Source: CAYVOX01 sp964453035 (GTDB lineage Bacteria > Chloroflexota > Anaerolineae > Anaerolineales > Anaerolineaceae). Taken from it: a DNA stretch of 15,941 nucleotides. Of this stretch, positions 8,069 to 13,962 are shown in pieces. Position 1 is the first letter of the stretch, and each line of letters begins with the position of its first letter. The translations under genes and the position numbers were made by a program. The stretch covers positions 1 to 15,941 of the forward strand of contig CAYVOX010000070.1 of assembly GCA_964453035.1 (NCBI GenBank), given 5' to 3'. The notes beneath the pieces are model-generated. The model had not been told where the DNA came from, made no database searches, and worked only from the letters and a program-made list of their open reading frames with translations.

Positions 8069-8094
8069 ACGTTATTTTATCCAGATAATAACGT
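8069..8094. repeat. Inverted repeat ACGTTATT/AATAACGT
   Basis: Perfect 8-base arms at 8069-8076 and 8087-8094 around a 10-base spacer, 26 bp in total. No T-tract follows, so it is not an obvious terminator. Its size would suit a protein-binding dyad or a tyrosine-recombinase core site, but the arm sequence does not match a dif consensus that I recognise. Confidence 0.5.
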
Positions 8095-8103
8095 CTTCGG
8101 GAA

Positions 8104-8137
8104 AAGGATATAGAATATACATGAGTAATATATCCTT
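8104..8137. repeat. Inverted repeat AAGGATATA/TATATCCTT
   Basis: Perfect 9-base arms at 8104-8112 and 8129-8137 with a 16-base spacer. It is the longest exact dyad in the gap and lies just after the ACGTTATT dyad, making a cluster of three inverted repeats within 100 bp. Confidence 0.5.
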
Positions 8138-8146
8138 GGCAAAGGA

Positions 8147-8353
8147 CAAGAACAACGAGACCACCCTCTATCCACCTTATTGAGAATAAACCAATTCGGC
8201 CTTCTTTAATTCCAGGTAAGCAGTCTAAAACAATAGCATTATGATCACTGGTGAAGCACTCGAGCATCAAGAACGCCCTATCACCTTCTTATGGATGAAC
8301 CAACTACAGTCTTCTTCCTTTTCAGGCATTGATAGCCACATGATATTAGTGAA
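8147..8353. repeat. Degenerate direct repeat, two units of about 90-105 bp
   Basis: Unit A (about 8147-8255) and unit B (about 8268-8353) share landmarks in the same order: CAAGAAC (8147, 8268), CCCT (8164, 8276), ACCTT, AACCAA, CTTCTT, CAGG (8213, 8323), ATAGC (8233, 8332), ATGAT and GTGAA (8251, 8349). By hand alignment the core from CCCT to CAGG agrees at very roughly 70%, with small gaps. It may be an old duplication; chance similarity in AT-rich sequence is not excluded. Confidence 0.35.
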
Positions 8354-8362
8354 ATATATCAC
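8349..8362. promoter_or_regulatory. Near-perfect palindrome just upstream of the recombinase start
   Basis: The 14 bp GTGAAATATATCAC pairs at six of seven positions. It ends five bases before the recombinase ATG and covers the place where a ribosome site would lie. It could be an operator for autorepression or a binding site of the recombinase. No function is shown by sequence alone. Confidence 0.4.
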
Positions 8363-8367
8363 AAATT

Positions 8368-9357
8368 ATGTCTCCCCTATCCATTGAACAGGCCATTGAC
8401 CAGTATCTTAAAAGCGTGCTGTATTCGCGCAGCGCGAATACGGCGCGCACCTATAAGAACGCCATGTCTGCGTTCCGGTTCTCGCTTGAGGATCACCAGG
8501 TTACCCTCAACCAACCTGTGGAAACGGTTTCTGAGGAGTCAATTATTTGGCTGGCCGCGACGCTTAAATCCTCCGCACCCACCACTGAACGCCTGTACCT
8601 GACAGCAGTCATGGGTTTTTTTGAATTTTTGGCAGCCAGCGAACTTGTTGAAATCAACCTTCCGCGGCTGCGTCTGCTCATTAGACAACGCGCGCGCCGT
8701 CCCGGGCAACGCTTGCCGCAATTTCCGCAAGATGCCATCGAAACTGTTCTTGCATACGCTGAGACGCTCAAACTAAAGCCCTCCAGCGACGAAAATGAAC
8801 ACCTGCGAAATCTCCGCGACCGTGCCTTTCTCATCACCCTGGCTGATACCGGACTACGTGTACATGAAGCCTGCGCCTTGCGCCGTGGTGACCTGGATTG
8901 GAACAATGGTCAGGCTATCATTATTGGAAAAGGCGATAAACAGGCTGTGGTGCGGTTTTCCAGGCGGTCACAGTCCGTGTTGCGGGATTATCTCTCGGCT
9001 CGATCTAAACTAGATGGGAGCTCAGGTAAAGCCCTCTCTTCCCTTCCTCTTTTCGCTCGTCACGACCAGGGAGCCGGGAAAAAAGTAAAACCTATCACCA
9101 CAACAACCGGTCGCAACCTCGTTGCTGAGCGCGTGCGCGAGGCATGCGGAGAGGATTTGGCTGGCCGAATCACCCCCCATTCCTTCCGGCACTATTTTGT
9201 GACGCGTGTGCTGCAAATCTCCAACAACCTCAAGCTGGCTCAAGAGCTGGCGCGTCACAGCAATATCGCTGTAACGCAAAGATACGCTCATTTATCCGAT
9301 CATGAACTGGACCAGGGCTACTGGGACGTGTTTGAAGAGGATGGAACCACTCCCTAA
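8368..9357 (+). CDS. Tyrosine recombinase/integrase, XerC/XerD-like
   Basis: 329-residue site-specific recombinase. An N-terminal SAM-like core-binding domain (about 5-100, including SANTARTYKNAMSAFRFSL) is followed by the catalytic domain. All six expected active-site residues are visible: Arg164 in DTGLRVHEAC, Lys188 in GKGDK, His271 and Arg274 in PHSFRHYF, His297 in ARHSN, and nucleophile Tyr306 in TQRYAH. It looks functional. It is slightly longer than typical XerC/D (about 300) and lacks the N-terminal arm-binding domain of phage-type integrases. No Shine-Dalgarno precedes the ATG and an in-frame stop lies at 8350-8352, so the message may be leaderless or poorly translated. Its stop overlaps that of the convergent acyltransferase. 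No transposon ends or attachment duplications were seen, so it may be a housekeeping Xer or a lone integrase. Confidence 0.93.
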   Translation: MSPLSIEQAIDQYLKSVLYSRSANTARTYKNAMSAFRFSLEDHQVTLNQPVETVSEESIIWLAATLKSSAPTTERLYLTAVMGFFEFLAASELVEINLPRLRLLIRQRARRPGQRLPQFPQDAIETVLAYAETLKLKPSSDENEHLRNLRDRAFLITLADTGLRVHEACALRRGDLDWNNGQAIIIGKGDKQAVVRFSRRSQSVLRDYLSARSKLDGSSGKALSSLPLFARHDQGAGKKVKPITTTTGRNLVAERVREACGEDLAGRITPHSFRHYFVTRVLQISNNLKLAQELARHSNIAVTQRYAHLSDHELDQGYWDVFEEDGTTP

Positions 9358-10445
9358 CCCGGCCAGATGGCGCCTGCTTTCACCACGCTGCCGGCAGGCA
9401 CATCTGCTTTTATGGTTGCGCCGTTCCCGATCCTGGCACCCGCCCCAATCTTGACATTAAGGTTGATTGTTACCCCCATCCCGACTAGAACTTTCTCTCC
9501 AATTTCAACATTACCCGCCAGGATTGCACCCGGTGAGATATTGGTGTAATCCCCTACTCTGCAATCATGAGAGATGATAGCCCCCGTATTAATGATGCAA
9601 CCCTTTCCAATTAGTGAGCAGCTGCCAATGTAGGCATTGGCAAAAACCTGTGATCCAGGCGCTAAAAGTGAGGAGGCTTCGCATAGTGCCCTGGGATGCA
9701 TCACAACCGGAGTAGCAAAGCCTGCTGAGCGCAGCGATTCGAATACACGCAATCGGCTGTTTAAGTTGCCAATGCCGCCCACACCATTGACTGCCAGCCT
9801 CGCCCCCTGGCGGTACAGCTCTCCCAGAAGGTGTACACCGCCCAAGATGGGGATATCAAGCACAGATTCACCTGGGGCAATGCCATCATCCAAAATACCG
9901 ATCACCTGATAGTCTCCACCTGCCCGGATAAGTTCAATCAACGATTTTCCGTGTCCACCACCACCAAATAAAATCAGGCTGCGTTCCGAGGGATTGATGG
10001 TTACAAAGTGGCGTGTTTTGCTAATAGCTGCTCTCACCATCGCTTCGGTGATTAAACTCTCCACTGGAAATTGGTGGAGGTCAAGTTGAGCCTCCGCTGC
10101 CAGCTTCAGGGCAGGTTTTGTGATTCGCAACCCCGCTGGCAGCACTGAGGTGTCGGTTTTAGAAACTGGCGCGTCAACACTTTCTGGGATGGAATCATCC
10201 GGTTGCTCTAACAGGTAACATAGTACCTCACCAGCCATTACCGCATCACCGACCATTTTAGCCAGACCTGCTACAAAACCACCTTGTTCGCAGATTAAGT
10301 CCAGTGTTGATTTGGTGGATTCGATGGTCGCGACTATGGTACCTCTATTTACCTTCATCCCGTTTTCCAGGTTCAAACCAATCAGAACGGCCTCTCGCTC
10401 GTTAGGATTGATTAATGGAATAATCACAGGAACCGCTGTGTTCAT
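9354..10445 (-). CDS. Lipoyl domain - subunit-binding-like segment - PglD/NeuD-type sugar acyltransferase fusion
   Basis: 363-residue protein of unusual build. Residues about 5-80 form a lipoyl/biotinyl domain (VIIPLINPN, ENGMKVNRGTIVATIESTKS, GDAVMAGEVLCYL) with Lys45 in ESTKS as the likely lipoylated lysine. Residues about 104-141 (LRITKPALKLAAEAQLDL...ITEAMVRAAI) resemble the peripheral subunit-binding domain of E2 proteins. From about 156 it is a PglD/NeuD-like enzyme: Rossmann-like SLILFGGGGHGKSLIELI, then hexapeptide-repeat left-handed beta-helix, with INTGAIISHDCRVGDY placing His293 where PglD has its catalytic base. The usual E2 core motif HxxxDG is absent. Its ATG overlaps the E1 beta stop as ATGA, implying coupled translation. 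It sits in the E2 slot of the operon; known PglD/NeuD proteins acetylate amino sugars or sialic acid from acetyl-CoA. Transfer from acyl-lipoyl to sugar is inference. Confidence 0.85.
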   Translation of the reverse strand: MNTAVPVIIPLINPNEREAVLIGLNLENGMKVNRGTIVATIESTKSTLDLICEQGGFVAGLAKMVGDAVMAGEVLCYLLEQPDDSIPESVDAPVSKTDTSVLPAGLRITKPALKLAAEAQLDLHQFPVESLITEAMVRAAISKTRHFVTINPSERSLILFGGGGHGKSLIELIRAGGDYQVIGILDDGIAPGESVLDIPILGGVHLLGELYRQGARLAVNGVGGIGNLNSRLRVFESLRSAGFATPVVMHPRALCEASSLLAPGSQVFANAYIGSCSLIGKGCIINTGAIISHDCRVGDYTNISPGAILAGNVEIGEKVLVGMGVTINLNVKIGAGARIGNGATIKADVPAGSVVKAGAIWPG

Positions 10446-11467
10446 CCACCACCTCGCATTGTGAGTATCGCGCTGATAATATCCTCAACCTGTGGCAGGA
10501 CTTTTCGCTCAAGCTCGGGCGAAGCCGGAATGATGGATTCACGGGCTGCCAGGCGCTTCGCGCGCCGATAGAGTTGGTTATCGTCGCTGAGCCTTGCCAG
10601 CACCTCGGCGCCCCAACCCCATCCACGCGTTCCTTCCTCAAGAATGAGCAAATCACGATTTTCCAGGTAGGATTGAGCCTGTTTCGGTATGTCGAGCGGG
10701 GATAATTGTGTGAAGACCAGTAAATCCAAGAATATTTCTTTCTGGTAAGCAAGTTCAACCATCGCCTCGCGAGCCAGCTCGGTCATATACCCATAGGTGA
10801 TAATGGTCATATCTGCCTCCGGCGCGCCGCGTACCCTGGCGCGGTACACAGGGAACAAGTTCTCACTCCCCTCTTCGATTTGTTCTACCGCAACGTCGCC
10901 TGTTCCACCCTGATCTAACATTCCAAGCAGGTATTGGAGTTTATTTTCCACAAAGAAAACCGGGGCTTTTTGCTTGAGGATTGCCCTATAGAGCAGCTCC
11001 CCTGCCCCACCGGCAAAATGACAGGGAGCGATAACTTTGAGCGATGGTACCCCAAGATATATTCTCTCGATTGTCTGGCTGTGAGTGGGTCCGTAACCCC
11101 TACGTCCCCCCATCGGTGTGCGTATGATCACCGTTCCTGGAAAAACATCCCCGTACATAGAACTAAATTTCGATAGATGATTAATAACTTGGTCAGCAAC
11201 CAGCGTGCTGAAATCACCAAACATGATTTCCACCACAGGCCGAAACCCGCCCAGAGCTAACCCTGTGGCTACGCCCACCATGCCGGCTTCAGAAATTGGC
11301 GTTGTCAATACCCGGTCTGGGTATATATTTGAGAGGTTCCTGGTTACTTTAAAGGCACCACCGTAGGGGTCAAGGATGTCTTCGCCCATGAGAAGAACGC
11401 TCTCATCATCCAGCATAGCCTGTTTCAACCAGGTATTTAACGAATCGAGAAGTGTGCCCATGACCAT
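10442..11467 (-). CDS. 2-oxoacid (pyruvate/acetoin/branched-chain type) dehydrogenase E1 component, beta subunit
   Basis: 341-residue thiamine-diphosphate enzyme subunit, near the usual 325-350. Motifs: LLMGEDILDPYGGAFKVTRNL (about 25-45), RVLTTPISEAGMVGVATGLALGGFRPVVEIMFGDF (52-86), DQVINHLSKFSSMYG (92-106), and GYGPTHSQTIE (124-134), the equivalent of the family's GQHSQ block. With the alpha subunit it decarboxylates a 2-oxoacid on ThDP and reductively acylates a lipoyl arm. The ATG at 11465-11467 is preferred to a TTG at 11488 because GGTGGA lies upstream and it falls one base after the alpha stop. It overlaps the lipoyl fusion by ATGA. Substrate preference (pyruvate, acetoin or branched-chain oxoacid) cannot be told from sequence reading alone. 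No E3 gene lies in the window. Confidence 0.93.
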   Translation of the reverse strand: MVMGTLLDSLNTWLKQAMLDDESVLLMGEDILDPYGGAFKVTRNLSNIYPDRVLTTPISEAGMVGVATGLALGGFRPVVEIMFGDFSTLVADQVINHLSKFSSMYGDVFPGTVIIRTPMGGRRGYGPTHSQTIERIYLGVPSLKVIAPCHFAGGAGELLYRAILKQKAPVFFVENKLQYLLGMLDQGGTGDVAVEQIEEGSENLFPVYRARVRGAPEADMTIITYGYMTELAREAMVELAYQKEIFLDLLVFTQLSPLDIPKQAQSYLENRDLLILEEGTRGWGWGAEVLARLSDDNQLYRRAKRLAARESIIPASPELERKVLPQVEDIISAILTMRGGG

Positions 11468-11468
11468 T

Positions 11469-12356
11469 TCAGTCCACCGGGGCGTCAAGCGCCGTTTGAA
11501 AAGCCTGCAGTATCGTGTGATCCACTTCGCGCATTACTTGATGAACCTCAAATTCAGTCAATCTCTCCGCCTGTATTTGAAGTGGGTCCCTTCTTGCTCT
11601 CAATAGGTTGAGTTCTTCTAAGCTGCGTGTGTCATCTCCCTTTGAGTGTGGTCCAAACCGCTCGGTATTCAAGATTATTGCGGCTGGTTTACTGTTATCT
11701 CGCACACTTTTTACCTGAATTTTTGCCCTTGAATTAATTTCAATCACGTCGCTTGAGTCCAACTCATCGACTGATATGTCAAAGCTCTCAAACCGGCGGC
11801 GGATTGAACCCGCCAAAGCCAGCCTGGTAGGCGTGGTTTGGGCGATGTGATTATTTTCAACCACAAACAGAATAGGCGCATTCCAAAGTGAAGCCATGTT
11901 TAAGGCTTCATATACTATCCCTTCGCCAAGCGCTCCATCCCCCATAAACGCGATAGAAATCGCACCGCTCATCTTGCGTTTTTCTGCCAGCGCGGTTCCG
12001 ACCGCAATTGGGATGGTTCCGCCAAGTATTCCGTTGGAAAAGAAATTCCGATAATGCAAATGCTGAGAACCGCCAATCCCACCACAAACACCACTTGGCT
12101 TGCCCATCATCTCAGCGAATAATGCGGTTGCATCCCCACCGTATGCCAGGTAATGTCCATGGCAGCGGTGGTTGCTGAACACAAAGTCATGCTGCTCGAT
12201 TAGGCTAACAATCCCGACGGCATTGGCTTCCTGTCCAAGGTAAGTGTGCGTTGTGCCTGAAAATACGCCCTTCGGAAACTCAGCAAGGACTGTTTCCTCA
12301 AAGCAGCGAATGGTATAAAGGCGGTGAAAGAATTCTAAGTGTGAGAGTGGGCTCAT
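11469..12356 (-). CDS. 2-oxoacid dehydrogenase E1 component, alpha subunit
   Basis: 295-residue ThDP-binding subunit, somewhat shorter than the common 320-370. Visible: RCFEETVLAEF near 17-27, THTYLGQEANAVGI (36-49), HRCHGHYLAYG (63-73), GGSQHLH (95-101), and the complete ThDP motif from GDGALGEG (139-146) to ENN (167-169). GPHSKGDDTR (235-244) matches the conserved substrate-side HSxGDD/TxR loop. It forms the alpha2beta2 E1 heterotetramer with the next gene, whose start follows after one base. The ATG at 12354-12356 lacks a clear ribosome site, but a TATAAT ends 17 nt upstream, so the leader may be very short. It is first in the unit E1 alpha, E1 beta, lipoyl-acyltransferase. The shortness affects mainly the N-terminus; the catalytic parts look intact. 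Confidence 0.93.
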   Translation of the reverse strand: MSPLSHLEFFHRLYTIRCFEETVLAEFPKGVFSGTTHTYLGQEANAVGIVSLIEQHDFVFSNHRCHGHYLAYGGDATALFAEMMGKPSGVCGGIGGSQHLHYRNFFSNGILGGTIPIAVGTALAEKRKMSGAISIAFMGDGALGEGIVYEALNMASLWNAPILFVVENNHIAQTTPTRLALAGSIRRRFESFDISVDELDSSDVIEINSRAKIQVKSVRDNSKPAAIILNTERFGPHSKGDDTRSLEELNLLRARRDPLQIQAERLTEFEVHQVMREVDHTILQAFQTALDAPVD

Positions 12357-12373
12357 GGGTAGCGGTTTAGGAA

Positions 12374-12379
12374 ATTATA
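12374..12379 (-). promoter_or_regulatory. Candidate -10 element for the E1 alpha unit
   Basis: The minus strand reads TATAAT, 17 nt before the E1 alpha start, just after the hairpin that ends the liv genes. No matching -35 is seen. If used, the 5' leader would be only about 10 nt. The arrangement suggests the E1/acyltransferase unit has its own promoter. Confidence 0.45.
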
Positions 12380-12385
12380 CCTTAA

Positions 12386-12420
12386 TGCAAAAGGTACGAG
12401 ACGTTATGGCGCCTCGTACC
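12386..12420 (-). terminator. Likely intrinsic terminator of the liv operon
   Basis: Inverted repeat GGTACGAG (12393-12400) and CTCGTACC (12413-12420) with a 12-base loop. On the minus strand it is followed directly by TTTT and then GCATT. It lies 26 nt after the livF stop. The T-tract is short, so termination may be partial. On the plus strand no T-run follows, which fixes the orientation. Confidence 0.55.
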
Positions 12421-12446
12421 CCAAAAGATCATAAAACAACGTTAAG

Positions 12447-13157
12447 CTAATGACCGCCCAGGTAAGCCTCGATAACAAATGGGTTTTGCAGTAATTCCTG
12501 TGCGTCACCTTCAAGTACTATCTTTCCGGTTTCTAGAACATATCCGCGGTCGGCAATTGCCAGTGCCATTTGTGCGTTTTGTTCAACCAGTAAAATACTG
12601 GTGCCGTTTTCGTTGATATCTCGGATAGTATCAAAAATATGCTCAACAAGAATTGGAGAGAGCCCCATCGAGGGTTCGTCAAGAAGCAGCAGATTGGGGT
12701 GTGCCATTAAACCGCGGGCAATAGCTAGCATTTGCTGCTCTCCACCCGAAAGCGTGCCCCCCAGTTGTTTACGCCGTTCACTGAGCCGTGGAAATCGCGT
12801 AAACATTTCTTCAACATCACTGGCAATCTTCGCCTTATCTGAGTGGGTATATGCACCCATTTCCAGGTTTTCCATCACCGTAAGGGTGGCAAAAATCTTG
12901 CGTCCTTCTGGAACCTGGACAATACCCCTTCGTACAATATCCTGAGGTGCCACCTGAGAGATTTCCTCTCCTTCGAAGATTATCTTCCCCGGTTTGGGAC
13001 GCATCAACCCGGAAATCGTTCCCAGTGTGGTTGATTTTCCGGCGCCGTTGGCGCCAATGAGAGCAACAATCTCGCCCTTTTCAAGGTGGAAATTAATCCC
13101 TTGTAGCGCATGAATCGCTCCGTAATATACGTGCAAATCCGTGACTTCAAGCATCAT
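12447..13157 (-). CDS. livF: Branched-chain amino acid-type ABC transporter, ATP-binding protein LivF
   Basis: 236-residue cytoplasmic ATPase, normal LivF length. Walker A GANGAGKST (35-43), a VPEGRKIFATLTVMENLEMGAY block (82-103) typical of LivF, signature LSGGEQQ (136-142), Walker B LLLLDEPSMGLSP (156-168), and VEQN (191-194), where LivF proteins commonly carry Gln instead of the switch His. It pairs with LivG to drive uptake by the LivH/LivM channel of branched-chain or other neutral amino acids, or in some relatives urea or short amides. Two adjacent ATG codons (13155-13157 and 13152-13154) are possible; either overlaps the livG end. It is last in the operon, before a likely terminator. 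The binding protein gene (livJ/K type) is not in this window. Confidence 0.95.
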   Translation of the reverse strand: MMLEVTDLHVYYGAIHALQGINFHLEKGEIVALIGANGAGKSTTLGTISGLMRPKPGKIIFEGEEISQVAPQDIVRRGIVQVPEGRKIFATLTVMENLEMGAYTHSDKAKIASDVEEMFTRFPRLSERRKQLGGTLSGGEQQMLAIARGLMAHPNLLLLDEPSMGLSPILVEHIFDTIRDINENGTSILLVEQNAQMALAIADRGYVLETGKIVLEGDAQELLQNPFVIEAYLGGH

Positions 13158-13962
13158 GGTTGGATCTCTTATGTCGATATTTTTCTGATAGCGCTGTTGC
13201 CCCGGGTCCTAAATAAGCTTCAATGACGCGTGGATTAGCCTGAATCTCCTGAGGTGAACCGCATGCAATTACCTCGCCAAAGTCCATCACGGTGATCCTG
13301 TCTGAGATTCCCATCACCACCCGCATGTCATGCTCGATGAGCAAAATAGTGATTCCCAAATCATCCCTTAACTTGCGGATAAACTGCGTCATCTCGTCAG
13401 TTTCTTGCGGATTCATTCCTGCGGTTGGCTCGTCAAGCAATAAGAGCCGAGGCTTATTTGCCAAACCCCGTGCCAGTTCCAGCCGGCGTTGAGCGCCGTA
13501 AGGGAGGTTGAGCGCTAGCGTGTCGCCCAGGCCTGCCAGACCCACAAAGTTAAGTAATCTCCTGGCTTCTTCGACGGAAATCTTCTCCTCTTTCCGGAAG
13601 CGCGGAGTGTGGATAATTGCATCCACCCACGTAGACCTCAAATGGGTATGCTGCCCCACAATGATATTCTCGATCGCGTTCATGTTAGAGAACAGGCGGA
13701 TATTTTGATAAGTTCTTGAGATACCCAGGTAAGCAATTGTGTCGGTTGGTAATCCCTGGATGGGCTTACCTGCGAAAAGGATCTCACCTCTTTCCGGCAC
13801 ATAAAAGCCAGAAGTACAGTTAAAGAATGTGGTTTTTCCAGCGCCATTGGGACCAATGATGCTGTAAATGCTATGCTCCTCTATGGAAACATCCACCTTG
13901 TTGACAGCCGTCAGACCGCCAAAGAATTTGCTCACCTTGCGCGCTTCAAGGATGATGCTCAT
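13147..13962 (-). CDS. livG: Branched-chain amino acid-type ABC transporter, ATP-binding protein LivG
   Basis: 271-residue ATPase, slightly longer than LivF as is usual. Walker A GPNGAGKTT (37-45), Q-loop in ISRTYQNIRLF (Gln86), signature LPYGAQRRLELARGLA (153-168), Walker B LLLLDEPTAGMNP (173-185), and switch histidine in LIEHDM (His211). The YGAQRRLE signature and AGMNPQET stretch are characteristic of LivG. All nucleotide-binding elements are intact. The start overlaps the livM stop by ATGA and the end overlaps livF by 11 nt, so the four proteins are probably made in a coupled way. It ends in a short basic tail (KYRHKRSNHDA). Transported substrate cannot be read from the ATPase. Confidence 0.96.
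   Translation of the reverse strand: MSIILEARKVSKFFGGLTAVNKVDVSIEEHSIYSIIGPNGAGKTTFFNCTSGFYVPERGEILFAGKPIQGLPTDTIAYLGISRTYQNIRLFSNMNAIENIIVGQHTHLRSTWVDAIIHTPRFRKEEKISVEEARRLLNFVGLAGLGDTLALNLPYGAQRRLELARGLANKPRLLLLDEPTAGMNPQETDEMTQFIRKLRDDLGITILLIEHDMRVVMGISDRITVMDFGEVIACGSPQEIQANPRVIEAYLGPGATALSEKYRHKRSNHDA

Larger units (their letters stand above)
7776..8367. other. AT-rich intergenic region without a convincing gene
   Basis: About 590 bp between the divergent hydrolase and recombinase genes. It is more AT-rich than its flanks. Seen: a TTAAC-aaa-GTTAA dyad at 7785-7797 near the hydrolase start; TGCGTA repeated at 7936-7941 and 7950-7955; three inverted repeats between 8039 and 8137; a degenerate direct repeat between 8147 and 8353; and a near-palindrome just before the recombinase. 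A 100-codon reading frame at 7968-8270 (-) has no recognisable motif and no ribosome site, and is not called. No tRNA, rRNA or CRISPR array is visible. Confidence 0.6.

Noticed and set aside
8069..8094. Canonical dif site
   Set aside because: The arm sequences do not match the dif patterns I know; only the size and symmetry are suggestive, so it is kept as an unassigned dyad.
7968..8270. Open frame of 100 codons on the minus strand in the AT-rich gap
   Set aside because: It has no known motif, an unconvincing start without a ribosome site, and it runs across the inverted repeats and most of unit A of the direct repeat. More likely chance or a decayed remnant.
8039..9357. Integron: recombinase with an attI/attC-like region
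   Set aside because: The gap before HxxR in the recombinase does not show the extra IntI block, and no gene cassettes or attC-like sites follow. The next gene is convergent and overlaps.
9354..10445. Ordinary dihydrolipoamide acyltransferase (E2)
   Set aside because: The C-terminal half is hexapeptide beta-helix with a PglD/NeuD-like Rossmann start, and no HxxxDG catalytic motif is present.
11468..11488. Upstream TTG start for E1 beta
   Set aside because: It would overlap E1 alpha by 20 nt without need; the ATG at 11465-11467 follows the alpha stop by one base and has GGTGGA upstream.
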